This document shows, piece by piece, positions 9,980 through 18,100 of a stretch of 64,000 bases of DNA. A program made the translations under genes and the position numbers. A model generated the notes under the pieces. The model was given only the letters and a program-made list of their open reading frames with translations, made no database searches and was not told the DNA's origin. Each line of letters starts with the position of its first letter. Within the stretch, counting starts at the first letter, position 1. The stretch is taken from the NCBI RefSeq assembly GCF_016703145.1, contig NZ_JADJCO010000003.1, forward strand, positions 1,318,001-1,382,000, written 5' to 3'. This DNA is from Ottowia sp. (lineage in GTDB: Bacteria; Pseudomonadota; Gammaproteobacteria; Burkholderiales; Burkholderiaceae_C).

Positions 9980-10693
9980 ATGACCGCCGATCCCACCACC
10001 CTCCACCGCTGCTTCGCCCTGCTGCCTTGCGCCGGCACGGGCTCGCGCGCGGGCGCGGCGCTGCCCAAGCAGTACCAGCCGCTGGCTGGCCGGCCGCTGG
10101 TGCTGCACACGCTGGCGGCCTTCGCGCGGGTGCCGCGCATCGAGCGGGTGCTGGTGGTGGTGGCGCCGGACGACGCCTTCGCGTGGCCGCCGCAGGCGCC
10201 CTGTGCCGTCGCGCGCCGCGGCGGCGCGAGCCGGGCCGAGAGCGTATTCAACGGCGTGCGCCACCTGCTCGCCGAACGCGCCGCGCCCACCGACTGGGTG
10301 CTGGTGCACGACGCGGCGCGTTGCCTGGTGCTGCCGGCGCAGATCGACGCGCTGATCGATGCCTGCCTGCCCGACGCCGTGGGCGGGCTGCTGGCGCTGC
10401 CCCTGCCCGACACGCTCAAGCAGGCGGATGCGGACGGCCGCGTGGCCGCCACGCTGGAGCGCGCCGGCAAGTGGCTGGCGCAGACGCCGCAGATGTTCCG
10501 CCTCGGCCTGCTGCACGACGCGCTGGCCGCGCAGGCGGCCGCGGGCTTCGCCGGCATCACCGACGAGGCCAGCGCCGTCGAGGCGGCGGGCCATCGGCCG
10601 CTGCTGGTGCCGGGCAGCGCGCGCAATGTCAAGGTCACTTATCCCGAGGACTTCGCCCTGGCCGAAGCCGTTCTGAGGAGCCGCGAGACATGA
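9980..10693 (+). CDS. ispD: 2-C-methyl-D-erythritol 4-phosphate cytidylyltransferase
   Basis: A 237-residue IspD, the CTP-dependent third step of the MEP isoprenoid pathway. The nucleotide-binding start LLPCAGTGSRAGAALPKQY is the family glycine-rich loop, followed by the RGGASRAESVFNG and DWVLVHDAARCLV signatures and the C-terminal TDEASAVEAAGHRPLLVPGS and NVKVTYPEDF motifs. The stop TGA overlaps the ATG of ispF by the ATGA pattern, so the two genes are translationally coupled. Length is normal. Confidence 0.95.
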   Translation: MTADPTTLHRCFALLPCAGTGSRAGAALPKQYQPLAGRPLVLHTLAAFARVPRIERVLVVVAPDDAFAWPPQAPCAVARRGGASRAESVFNGVRHLLAERAAPTDWVLVHDAARCLVLPAQIDALIDACLPDAVGGLLALPLPDTLKQADADGRVAATLERAGKWLAQTPQMFRLGLLHDALAAQAAAGFAGITDEASAVEAAGHRPLLVPGSARNVKVTYPEDFALAEAVLRSRET

Positions 10694-11178
10694 ACCCACC
10701 CGACTTGCGCATCGGCGAGGGCTGGGACGTGCACGCCCTGGTGTCCGGCCGGCCGCTGGTGCTGGGCGGCGTGCGCATCCCCCACACGCACGGGCTGCTG
10801 GGCCATTCGGACGCCGACGCGCTGCTGCACGCCATCACCGACGCGCTGCTGGGCGCCGCGGGACTGGGCGACATCGGGCGGCATTTCCCGGACGCGGACG
10901 CGCGCTTCGAGGGCGCCGATTCCAGCGTGCTGCTGGCCGAGGCCGCGCGCCGCGTCGGCGAGGTGGGCTGGCGCATCGGCAACGTGGACAGCACCGTCGT
11001 CGCCCAGGCGCCCCGGCTGGCGCCGCACATCCCCGCCATGGTGGCGCGCATCGCCGAGGTGCTGGGTCTGGACGACGCGGCGCGCGTCAACGTCAAGGCC
11101 AAGACGGCCGAGCGGTTGGGGCCGGTGGGGCAGGGCGCGGCGATCGAGGCGCGCGCCGTGGTGCTATTGTTCAGATAG
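10690..11178 (+). CDS. ispF: 2-C-methyl-D-erythritol 2,4-cyclodiphosphate synthase
   Basis: A 162-residue IspF, a Zn-dependent trimeric enzyme that cyclises the product of IspE. Metal ligands and family motifs are visible: GEGWDVHALVSGRPLVLGG (Asp/His pair), LLGHSDADALLHAITDALLGAAGLGDIG, and HFPDADARFEGADS, ending with VNVKAKTAERLGPVGQG. The start ATG 10690 overlaps the ispD stop. The last codons and the TAG stop lie in the first arm of a dispersed repeat at 11163. Confidence 0.95.
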   Translation: MNPPDLRIGEGWDVHALVSGRPLVLGGVRIPHTHGLLGHSDADALLHAITDALLGAAGLGDIGRHFPDADARFEGADSSVLLAEAARRVGEVGWRIGNVDSTVVAQAPRLAPHIPAMVARIAEVLGLDDAARVNVKAKTAERLGPVGQGAAIEARAVVLLFR

Positions 11179-11216
11179 CTTAAGGTGATTATCCGGCGCG
11201 GGCTGGAGGCCGATTC
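11163..11216 (+). repeat. Dispersed stem-loop repeat, copy 2
   Basis: Hairpin arm GCTATTGTTCAGATAGC, then a spacer and GGCTGGAGGCCGATT. It lies between the convergent ends of ispF and the sensor kinase, overlaps the ispF stop codon, and may act as a transcription end. Confidence 0.65.
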
Positions 11217-11233
11217 TCATAAAATTTCCGGAC

Positions 11234-12721
11234 TCAGCCCGGGCGGCGCTTCTTTTTGGGCGGCGCGTGGCCGAGCCCGCTCGGGTCGTCCGCCTGGTGC
11301 AGGCGGATCAGCGCCAGCAGCCCGCCGCTGGGGCTGTTGATGAGCTGCAGCGAGCCGCCCATGCTTTGCACCATCTTGACCACGATGGCCAGGCCCAGGC
11401 CGGCGCCGGTGGCCGAGGTGCGGGCGCTGTCGCCGCGGAAGAACGGGCGCGTCAGGTTGGGCAGCAGCTCCGGTGCCACGCCCGGCCCGTGGTCGCGCAC
11501 GCGCAGGGTCACCATGAAGTCGTGCGCGGTGGCCGCGATGCGCACGCGCGTGCCCTGGCCGTCGGGCGACTTGCCGTAGCGGCGGGCGTTCTCCAGCAGG
11601 TTGGACAGCACGCGCGAGAGCTCCACCTCGTCGCCCATCACGCGCAGCTCGGGCGCGATGTCGATCTGCACCTGCATGTCCTCGCGCACGGTGAAGGGCA
11701 GCGCGCAGGCCAGCGCCACCTCGGCCAGCGGCAGCGGCTCCATCGACAGGTGGTCGGGCCGCGCGTAGTCGAGGAACTTGTCGATGATGGCGTCCACCTG
11801 CGCGATGTCGGCCACCATGTGCTCGCGCGCTTCCTCGTCAGCCACGCTCATCTCGGTCTCCAGCCGCAGGCGCGCCAGCGGCGTGCGCAGGTCGTGCGAG
11901 ATGCCGGCCAGCATCTCGGCGCGGTCCTGCTCGATCTTGGAGAGCTGGTCGGCCATGCGGTTGAAGCCGATGTTGACTTCGCGGACCTCGCCGGACAGCG
12001 CGCCCTCGTCCAGCCGGCTGTGCAGGTAGTGGCCATCGCGCACGCGGGCGGCGGCGATGGAGAGCTGCTTGAGCGGCTGGTTGATCAACCGCGCCAGCAG
12101 CGCCGCGCCGACCAGCGACAGCGCTCCCAGAGTGGCCAGCCACAGCAGCCAGGCGCGCCCGCCCAGCAGCGCGCCGACGCGCGAGCGGTCCATCAGCAGC
12201 CAGTACGAGTCGCCCTCGATCGAGAAGCCCACCCACAGGCCGTCCTCGCCATTGACGCTGCTGGCCACCAGGGTGCCGGGGCCCAGGCGCGCAACCAGCT
12301 CGTTACTCATGCGCTGCTCCAGCTCGCCCTGGGCGAACGGGTCGAACTTGTCGCCCGGCTCGTGCGGGATGATGCGCACTTTTTCCTGCTCGGCCAGCGT
12401 CTTGATGAGCGAGACGCGGGCGATGGCGTCGGAGTGCACCAGCGCCGCGCGCGAGAGGTTGACCAGCGAGGCGATCTGGCGCGCGTTGTCGATCACGCGC
12501 GGCTCGTACTCCAGCGTGCGGAACAACTGGTACCAGCCGATGGAGCTGCCCACCAGCAGCAGGCTGAGCAGGAAGAAGGTGCGCCAGAACAGGCTGACGC
12601 CGAAGCGCGGCGGGCGGTGCCCGGCCTCGGCCTCCAGCGGCACGTTCATCGAGTCGAGCGGCTCCGGGCGGGTCGGCGGCGCGGCGGCCGGGTCGGGCTG
12701 GGGCTCGGCCGCCGTCGTCAT
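11234..12721 (-). CDS. envZ: EnvZ-type sensor histidine kinase
   Basis: A 495-residue membrane kinase, partner of the OmpR-like regulator encoded just upstream. A proline-rich cytoplasmic head is followed by a first membrane segment at about 44-66, a periplasmic sensor region, a second segment at about 190-212, a HAMP domain, the phosphoacceptor H-box GISHDLRTPLARLRLETE, N-box NLLENARRYG, and ATP-lid motifs DHGPGV and GAGLGLAIV. The start at 12721 has no clear ribosome site; an internal ATG (MNVPLEAEAG) is an alternative. It should phosphorylate OmpR in response to osmotic or envelope signals. Confidence 0.85.
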   Translation of the reverse strand: MTTAAEPQPDPAAAPPTRPEPLDSMNVPLEAEAGHRPPRFGVSLFWRTFFLLSLLLVGSSIGWYQLFRTLEYEPRVIDNARQIASLVNLSRAALVHSDAIARVSLIKTLAEQEKVRIIPHEPGDKFDPFAQGELEQRMSNELVARLGPGTLVASSVNGEDGLWVGFSIEGDSYWLLMDRSRVGALLGGRAWLLWLATLGALSLVGAALLARLINQPLKQLSIAAARVRDGHYLHSRLDEGALSGEVREVNIGFNRMADQLSKIEQDRAEMLAGISHDLRTPLARLRLETEMSVADEEAREHMVADIAQVDAIIDKFLDYARPDHLSMEPLPLAEVALACALPFTVREDMQVQIDIAPELRVMGDEVELSRVLSNLLENARRYGKSPDGQGTRVRIAATAHDFMVTLRVRDHGPGVAPELLPNLTRPFFRGDSARTSATGAGLGLAIVVKMVQSMGGSLQLINSPSGGLLALIRLHQADDPSGLGHAPPKKKRRPG

Positions 12722-12752
12722 GCTGGAGGGAGAAAGGGGGCGGGGCGGGGGG

Positions 12753-13484
12753 TCAGCTCGTACCGTCCGGCACGAACACGTAGCCCACGCCCCACACCGT
12801 CTGGATGTAGCGCGGGCTGGCCGGGTCCTGCTCGATCAGCTTGCGCAGGCGCGAGATCTGCACGTCCAGGCTGCGGTCGAAGGGCTCGAACTCGCGCCCG
12901 CGCGCCAGTTGCGCCAGCTTTTCGCGCGACAGCGGCTGGCGCGGGTGGCGCACCAGGGCCTTGAGCATGGCGAACTCGCCGGTGGTCAGCGAGATCTCCT
13001 CGCCGTTCTTGTGCAGCGCGCGCGCGCCCAGGTCGAACGCGAAGGGGCCGAAGCTGACCGATTCGTTCTCGGCCGAGGGCGCGCCCGGCGCCTCCTGCGG
13101 CGGGCGGCGGCGCAGCACGGCGTGGATGCGAGCCAGCAGCTCGCGCGGGTTGAAGGGCTTGCCCAGGTAGTCGTCGGCGCCGACTTCGAGGCCGACGATG
13201 CGGTCCACGTCCTCGCCCTTGGCGGTCAGCATGATGATGGGCGTCTTGTCGCCCGCGGCGCGCAGGCGCCGGCACACCGACAGGCCGTCCTCGCCGGGCA
13301 TCATGAGGTCGAGCACGATCAGGTCGATGGTGTCGCGCAGCATGATGCGCGACAGCGCCTTGGCGTCCTCCGCCACGATCACTTCGAAGCCTTCCTGCGC
13401 CAGGTAGCGGCGCAGCAGGTCGCGGATGCGGGCGTCGTCATCGACGACGACGATCTTGTCGGTACGGTTGGCAGACTGGTTCAT
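12753..13484 (-). CDS. ompR: OmpR-family response regulator
   Basis: A 243-residue response regulator: receiver domain with acidic pocket VVVDDDAR, phospho-acceptor Asp in LIVLDLMMPGEDGL, Lys in GADDYLGKPFNPRELL, and a winged-helix DNA-binding domain ending DVQISRLRKLIEQD and QTVWGVGYVFVPDG. These blocks read closely like E. coli OmpR. ATG 13484 is chosen because AGGAC precedes it and the residues upstream in the open frame are not family-like. It is transcribed ahead of the kinase gene, 31 bases apart, as one operon. Confidence 0.92.
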   Translation of the reverse strand: MNQSANRTDKIVVVDDDARIRDLLRRYLAQEGFEVIVAEDAKALSRIMLRDTIDLIVLDLMMPGEDGLSVCRRLRAAGDKTPIIMLTAKGEDVDRIVGLEVGADDYLGKPFNPRELLARIHAVLRRRPPQEAPGAPSAENESVSFGPFAFDLGARALHKNGEEISLTTGEFAMLKALVRHPRQPLSREKLAQLARGREFEPFDRSLDVQISRLRKLIEQDPASPRYIQTVWGVGYVFVPDGTS

Positions 13485-13510
13485 CTCGTCCTTGCGGGAT
13501 CTTTCCCCTA

Positions 13511-13595
13511 TATGTAACAGGCCCATTGTTACCCCGAAGCTTCCGGGATTCCGGGTTAACCCGGGACGATTTTCAGGGTGTTACACATGTTGCCC
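13511..13595. promoter_or_regulatory. Divergent intergenic region with palindromes (ompR / small secreted protein)
   Basis: Between ompR and the gene at 13664 lie a GTAAC/GTTAC inverted pair (13514-13532), a perfect palindrome CCGGGTTAACCCGG (13551-13564), and a further GTTACA at about 13578. GTTAC-type half-sites resemble parts of OmpR boxes, so autoregulation is possible, but this rests on short matches only. Confidence 0.35.
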
Positions 13596-13663
13596 CCATT
13601 TCGCCCGATTTGGCGGACAAACACGCCGACCGCATGAGATGGTCGAACATTGTGATGTGTGCC

Positions 13664-13981
13664 ATGGTTTCCAAAGCAGTTCTCCTCATGCTCCTGGGCG
13701 GCGCCGCGGCGCCGCTGTCCGTGTGGGCGCAGGCCAGCGGCGAGGGCGCGGAAACCGGCCCGCCGGTCCTCGGCGAGGTGGCGCCGCAGGACCGCGCGTC
13801 GCAGCGCAGCCCGCTCTGGATGGCGGTGGACGCGCACTACCGCCAGCGCGACGCCGGCATGCCCGCCGACCGGCGCCTGAGCGCCGAGCAGCGCCACGAA
13901 CTGCGCGAGCAGATCCGGCGCGCCGCCATGCGGGCGGAGGCCGGCAACCCGCCGATGGCGCAGCAGTCCGACCGGCCGTAG
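13664..13981 (+). CDS. Small secreted protein of unknown function
   Basis: About 105 residues from ATG 13664 (13655 and 13634 are in-frame alternatives). A clear signal peptide (MVSKAVLLMLLGGAAAPLSV then WAQA) is followed by a short charged region with SAEQRHELREQIRRAAMRAE, which resembles the helix of small periplasmic stress-type proteins but matches no family I can name. It is divergent from ompR, which raises the possibility of OmpR control. Confidence 0.6.
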   Translation: MVSKAVLLMLLGGAAAPLSVWAQASGEGAETGPPVLGEVAPQDRASQRSPLWMAVDAHYRQRDAGMPADRRLSAEQRHELREQIRRAAMRAEAGNPPMAQQSDRP

Positions 13982-14102
13982 AGGCCGCGGCGCGTCACTC
14001 CATTCTTCCGCCTTTGTCCGACAGGCCCGCGGCGCGCGCCATGCCATCATGCGCGGCCGCCCTCCGGCCGTCGCCGGGAGCCACATCGCGGAGATTCAAC
14101 GC

Positions 14103-14834
14103 ATGAACAAACGACTGACCCTTCTTTCAGCCCTTCCGCTTCTCCTGGGCCTGGCCGTGGCCGGCGCCCGCGCGCAACCCGCCCTGCCCGCCGCCATGAC
14201 CATCGCCCCGCCCCAGAACGTGCTGCAACTATCGGCCTCCGGCCAGGTCGAGGTGGTGCAGGACCTGCTCACGCTCCAGCTCTCGACCTCGCGCGAGGGC
14301 GCGGACGCGGCGGCGGTGCAGGCCGGGCTGCGCCAGGCGGTGGACACGGCGCTGGCCGAGGTCAAGAAGACCGCGCAGCCGGGCCAGATGGACGTGCGCA
14401 CGGGCGACTTCAGCATCCACCCGCACTACGGCCGCGACGGCAAGATCAGCGGCTGGCAGGGGAGCGCCAGCGTGGTGCTGGAGGGGCGTGACTTCCCGCG
14501 CATCACCCAGGCGGCGGCGCGCGTGCCGTCGATGACCATCGGCAACCTCGGCTTCAATCTGAGCCGCGAGCAGCGCGCCCAGGTTGAGGGCGAGGCGCAG
14601 GCGCAGGCCATCGAACGCTTCAAGGCCAAGGCCGCCGAGATCGCCAGGGCCTTCGGCTTTGCCGGCTACACGCTGCGCGAAGTCAGCGTCAGCAGCGACG
14701 ACCAGGGCTTTGCGCCGCGGATGTACGGCATGGCCAAGGAGATGCGCGCCGCCGCGGCCGACGCGCCGGTGCCGGTGGAGCCGGGCAAGAGCATGGTGAA
14801 TGTCACGGTCTCGGGCTCGATCCAGGCGCGCTGA
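14103..14834 (+). CDS. SIMPL-domain periplasmic protein (DUF541)
   Basis: A 243-residue exported protein with signal peptide MNKRLTLLSALPLLLGLAVA ending ARA, then a SIMPL/DUF541 domain (LQLSASGQVEVVQDLLTLQL at the start, SIHPHYGRDGKISGWQGSAS in the middle, VSGSIQAR at the end). Members are periplasmic or outer-membrane associated and of loosely defined function, sometimes tied to stress tolerance. ATG 14103 is preceded by a short spacer after the CGGAGA ribosome-site-like stretch. Confidence 0.85.
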   Translation: MNKRLTLLSALPLLLGLAVAGARAQPALPAAMTIAPPQNVLQLSASGQVEVVQDLLTLQLSTSREGADAAAVQAGLRQAVDTALAEVKKTAQPGQMDVRTGDFSIHPHYGRDGKISGWQGSASVVLEGRDFPRITQAAARVPSMTIGNLGFNLSREQRAQVEGEAQAQAIERFKAKAAEIARAFGFAGYTLREVSVSSDDQGFAPRMYGMAKEMRAAAADAPVPVEPGKSMVNVTVSGSIQAR

Positions 14835-14852
14835 ACGGGGCCTGACCATCCT

Positions 14853-14917
14853 GTTTTCAAGCTTTTTCGGTCTTTAGCCGGTATCCATCAAGCGCTCGTA
14901 GCTATATTATGTATAGC
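14853..14917 (-). repeat. Dispersed stem-loop repeat, copy 3
   Basis: TTTTCAAGC, then CGGTCTTTAGCCGGTATCC, AAGCGCTCGTAGC and a closing GCTAT...TATAGC hairpin. It lies 20 bases after the SIMPL gene. The orientation is opposite to copy 2. Confidence 0.65.
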
Positions 14918-15049
14918 ATCCAGGCGGACGGCCACGGGGTGCGTTGCCTGAAGGGCCGCGCGCCACGGGGGTCCGCAGTTTGCATTAGGATGGCGCGAGG
15001 AGGCTCGAAATCCGGGCCTTTCTCCTCCTGGCCTCGCCTTCCGACCGCC

Positions 15050-15205
15050 ATGACCCAGCCCACGCTCCACCACGTCACCTGCACTGGTTCGGCCGCGCAG
15101 CCACCGCATGGCGTGGCGGCCATGCCGATGGCCGACGACCAGGGGCACGCCGTGCTCGACTTGCTGCTGTCCGCGCCCGCAGGCGAGGCGGCGCCGCGCC
15201 CATGA
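15050..15205 (+). CDS. Possible small ORF overlapping the relA start
   Basis: A 51-codon frame whose TGA stop overlaps the relA ATG by four bases (ATGA), suggesting either a translated leader or chance. The product (MTQPTLHHVTCTGSAAQ...) has no domain I recognise; its start vaguely resembles the N-terminus of alpha/beta hydrolases found near relA in relatives, so it could be a remnant. The rest of the 14835-15200 gap holds only repeat copy 3. Confidence 0.25.
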   Translation: MTQPTLHHVTCTGSAAQPPHGVAAMPMADDQGHAVLDLLLSAPAGEAAPRP

Positions 15206-17412
15206 AGGCGCTGCCGCTCTCGGCCGCGCCCGCGGGCGAGCCGGTGGCCGGCGTCATCACCGCCACCGGCGACGCCGGGATGGAGGCGGGCGTGCGGGAC
15301 CGCGCGCGCGCCTTCGCCGAGCCGCTGCTGGCCGGCGAGATCGCCGCCTCGGGCGAGAACCTGCTGGCCCACGCCGACGCCGTGGCCGCCGTCCTCGCCG
15401 GCATCGGCGGCTCCGAGGCGATCCAGGCGGCGGTCTACCTGAGCTACGCCAGCGGCCAGCTCCATCGCCCCGAGGAGGTGATCGGCAAGGCCTTCGGCGA
15501 GAGCTTCGCGCATCTGGCCGTCGAGACCTCCAAGCTCGAGCGCGTGCAGCAGCGCTCGCGCGCCAGCCGGCACGAGCTGCCGCAGGATTCCGACCACGCC
15601 GGCCAGCAGACCGAGTTCGTGCGCAAGATGCTGCTGGCCTTCAGCCGCGACCTGCGCGTGGTGCTGCTGCGGCTGGCCTCGCGGCTGCAGACGCTGCGCT
15701 ACTGCACGGCGGCGCGCCAGCCCCTGTCGCCCAGCCTGCTGCGCGAATCGCACGAGGTGTTCGCGCCGCTGGCCAACCGGCTGGGCATTTGGCAGATCAA
15801 GTGGGAGATGGAGGACCTGATCTTCCGCGCCCAGGAGCCCGACACCTATAAGCTGGTGGCCAGCCTGCTGGACGAGAAACGCGTCGAGCGCGAAGCCGCG
15901 CTGGAGCAGCGCCGCGCCGAGATCGAGGCCGCGCTGCGCGCGCAGGGCATCGACGCCATGGTGAGCGGCCGGCCCAAGCACATCAGCAGCATCGTGCGCA
16001 AGATGCGCGGCAAGGGGCTGGACTTCGACCAGGTGTTCGACGTGCGCGCGCTGCGCGTGCTGGTGCCCACCGTCACCGACTGCTACGCCGCGCTGGACTG
16101 GGTGCATCAGTGCTTCACGCTGGTGCCGGGCGAGTTCGACGACTACATCGCCAAGCCCAAGATCAACGGCTATCAGTCCCTGCACACCGTGGTGCGCGAC
16201 GCCGAGGACCGCGCCTGGGAGATCCAGATCCGCACCGTCGCCATGCACGACCACGCCGAGCACGGCGTGGCCGCGCACTGGGCCTACAAGGAGGCCGGTA
16301 CCAAGGGCTACGCCGGCGTGAGCGCGGGCAGCGACTACGACGCCAAGATCGCCGTGCTGCGCCAGCTGCTGGCGTGGGAGCGCGACTTGTCGGGCGGGGC
16401 GCCGCAGCATGGCCTGTTCGACGACCGCATCTACGTGCTGACGCCCGAGGCGGCGATCGTCGAGCTGCCGGCCGGCGCCACGGCGGTGGACTTTGCCTAC
16501 GCCTTGCACACCGACCTGGGCCACCGCTGCCGGGGCGCGCGGGTCGATGGCGCCATGGTGCCGCTCAACACGCCGCTGCAGAACGGCCAGACCGTCGCCA
16601 TCACCGCCGCCAAGGAAGGCGGGCCCTCGCGCGACTGGCTCAACGCCGAGCTGGGCTACCTGGCGTCCTCGCGCGCCAAGGCCAAGGTGCGCGCCTGGTT
16701 CAACGCCCAGCACACGCGCGAAACCATCGCGCGCGGCCGCGAGATTGTCGAGAAGCTGCTGCAGCGCGAGGGCCGCACGGCCGTGTCGCTGGACCACCTG
16801 GCCGGCGAGCTGGGCTTCAAGACGCCAGACGCGCTGTTCGAGACCGTGGGCAAGGACGAGCTGTCGCGCCGCAGCATCGAGGCCGCGCTGCGCCCGCGCG
16901 AGCCGCAGCCCGAGCCGGGGGCCCATCTGCTGCAGCGCAAGGCGCGCGGCGGCGACGGCGCGCGCGGCGGCGTGCTGGTCGTCGGGCTCGATTCGCTGCT
17001 GACCCAGCCCGCCCGCTGCTGCAAGCCGGCGCCGCCCGACGACATCGCCGGCTACGTCACGCGCGGGCGGGGCGTCAGCGTGCACCGGCGCGACTGCGCG
17101 AGCTTCCGCGACCTGCTGGCGCGCGAGCCCGAGCGCGTGATCGAGGTCGGCTGGAGCACCCCCGCCACTGGCCACGCGCCCGCCTACCCGGTGGACGTCG
17201 CCGTGGAGGCGGTGGACCGCCAAGGCCTGCTGCGCGACATCTCCGACGTCTTCGCGCGCGAGAAGATGAACGTCATCGGCGTGCAGACCCAGTCCGTCAA
17301 GGGCTGGGCCTGGATGACTTTCACCGTCGAGGTCGGCGACACCCGCCGTCTGGCGCAGGTGCTGGGCCAGGTCCGGGAAGTCAGCGGCGTGCGCCTGGCG
17401 CGCCGGCGCTAA
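15202..17412 (+). CDS. relA: RelA-type (p)ppGpp synthetase
   Basis: A 736-residue RelA/SpoT-homologue that makes (p)ppGpp from GTP and ATP on amino-acid starvation. The N-terminal hydrolase region lacks the catalytic HD pair (the expected site reads AVYLSYASGQLHR), so it should be synthetase only. The synthetase domain has RPKHISSIVRKMRGKGLDF, FDVRALRVLV, KPKINGYQSLHTVV and EIQIRTVAMHDHAEHG. Then come a TGS domain (IYVLTPEAAIVELPAGATAV), the Cys-rich insert PARCCKPAPPDDIAGY with HRRDC, and a C-terminal ACT domain. It is followed by tRNA-Val. Confidence 0.95.
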   Translation: MKALPLSAAPAGEPVAGVITATGDAGMEAGVRDRARAFAEPLLAGEIAASGENLLAHADAVAAVLAGIGGSEAIQAAVYLSYASGQLHRPEEVIGKAFGESFAHLAVETSKLERVQQRSRASRHELPQDSDHAGQQTEFVRKMLLAFSRDLRVVLLRLASRLQTLRYCTAARQPLSPSLLRESHEVFAPLANRLGIWQIKWEMEDLIFRAQEPDTYKLVASLLDEKRVEREAALEQRRAEIEAALRAQGIDAMVSGRPKHISSIVRKMRGKGLDFDQVFDVRALRVLVPTVTDCYAALDWVHQCFTLVPGEFDDYIAKPKINGYQSLHTVVRDAEDRAWEIQIRTVAMHDHAEHGVAAHWAYKEAGTKGYAGVSAGSDYDAKIAVLRQLLAWERDLSGGAPQHGLFDDRIYVLTPEAAIVELPAGATAVDFAYALHTDLGHRCRGARVDGAMVPLNTPLQNGQTVAITAAKEGGPSRDWLNAELGYLASSRAKAKVRAWFNAQHTRETIARGREIVEKLLQREGRTAVSLDHLAGELGFKTPDALFETVGKDELSRRSIEAALRPREPQPEPGAHLLQRKARGGDGARGGVLVVGLDSLLTQPARCCKPAPPDDIAGYVTRGRGVSVHRRDCASFRDLLAREPERVIEVGWSTPATGHAPAYPVDVAVEAVDRQGLLRDISDVFAREKMNVIGVQTQSVKGWAWMTFTVEVGDTRRLAQVLGQVREVSGVRLARRR

Positions 17413-17459
17413 AAGGGGGGGCGCCGATCTGCTACACTCTCGCGCTTCGAATCATCCTC

Positions 17460-17536
17460 AGGCGCGTAGCTCAGCTGGTTAGAGCACCACCTTGACATGG
17501 TGGGGGTCGTTGGTTCGAGTCCAATCGCGCCTACCA
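17460..17536 (+). tRNA. tRNA-Val (anticodon GAC)
   Basis: A complete 77-base cloverleaf: acceptor arms AGGCGCG and CGCGCCT pair fully, the D arm is GCTC...GAGC, the anticodon loop TTGACAT sits between CCACC and GGTGG, the T arm contains GTTGG-TTCGAGT-CCAAT, and CCA is encoded at the 3' end. GAC reads GUC/GUU valine codons. Confidence 0.96.
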
Positions 17537-17544
17537 ATGAAATC

Positions 17545-17577
17545 AAGCACCTGGCAGAAATGCCCGGTGCTTTTTTC
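17545..17577 (+). terminator. Rho-independent terminator after tRNA-Val
   Basis: The stem AAGCACC-t-GGC / GCC-c-GGTGCTT with a six-base loop is followed directly by a run of T. It begins eight bases after the tRNA CCA. Confidence 0.85.
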
Positions 17578-17632
17578 TTGTCCGCCCGGTGGCTATGATG
17601 CCTCTTTGCTGGGCGATGGCGGGGCGAGGACC

Positions 17633-18034
17633 ATGAGCAACGAAGCGCGGAGCCTGTTTTTCTACCACAGCACCCTGGCCGACGGCCACGATGCGAGCTG
17701 TGTGGGCGCCATCGTCAGGACGGCCAGGGCGTTCAATGCCTCGCATGGCATCACGGGCGTGCTGCTTTTCGACGGCGAGCGCTTCTGTCAGTACATCGAG
17801 GGGCCATCGCCGGCGCTCGACCCGCTGGTCGACCGCATCTGTGAAGACCCGCGCCACCAGAACGTCACGGCCCTGCTCCAGGAGCCTTTGACTGCGGCGC
17901 GGCGGTACCCAGACTGGTCCATGGCCTTTTCCGACGTGGGCAAGGATTCCATCATCGACCGGTTGATCGCCGCGGAATCACTCCGTGCACTCGAACTCCT
18001 GCAGCAAGCCCATTTGACGCTGGACGTTGGCTGA
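17633..18034 (+). CDS. BLUF-domain blue-light sensor protein
   Basis: A 133-residue stand-alone BLUF protein that binds FAD and senses blue light. Key positions are present: the N-terminal Tyr in SLFFYHSTL, Asn in FNASHGITGVLLFDG, the flavin-contacting Gln in RFCQYIEGPS, and the W-x-M-x-F motif WSMAFSD. There is no attached output domain, so the signal must pass to a partner protein. ATG 17633 is chosen because the residues before it in the open frame come from the tRNA and terminator. Confidence 0.88.
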   Translation: MSNEARSLFFYHSTLADGHDASCVGAIVRTARAFNASHGITGVLLFDGERFCQYIEGPSPALDPLVDRICEDPRHQNVTALLQEPLTAARRYPDWSMAFSDVGKDSIIDRLIAAESLRALELLQQAHLTLDVG

Positions 18035-18100
18035 GTCGCTGGGTGTGCCATGGCTTTTGGCCAAGGCGGCCAGACCCCGCCTGCGGGGCCGCTTTTCACC

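Noticed and set aside
6395..9983. Long plus-strand frames opposite mfd
   Set aside because: Shadows of mfd; low-complexity His/Gln/Val-rich sequence.
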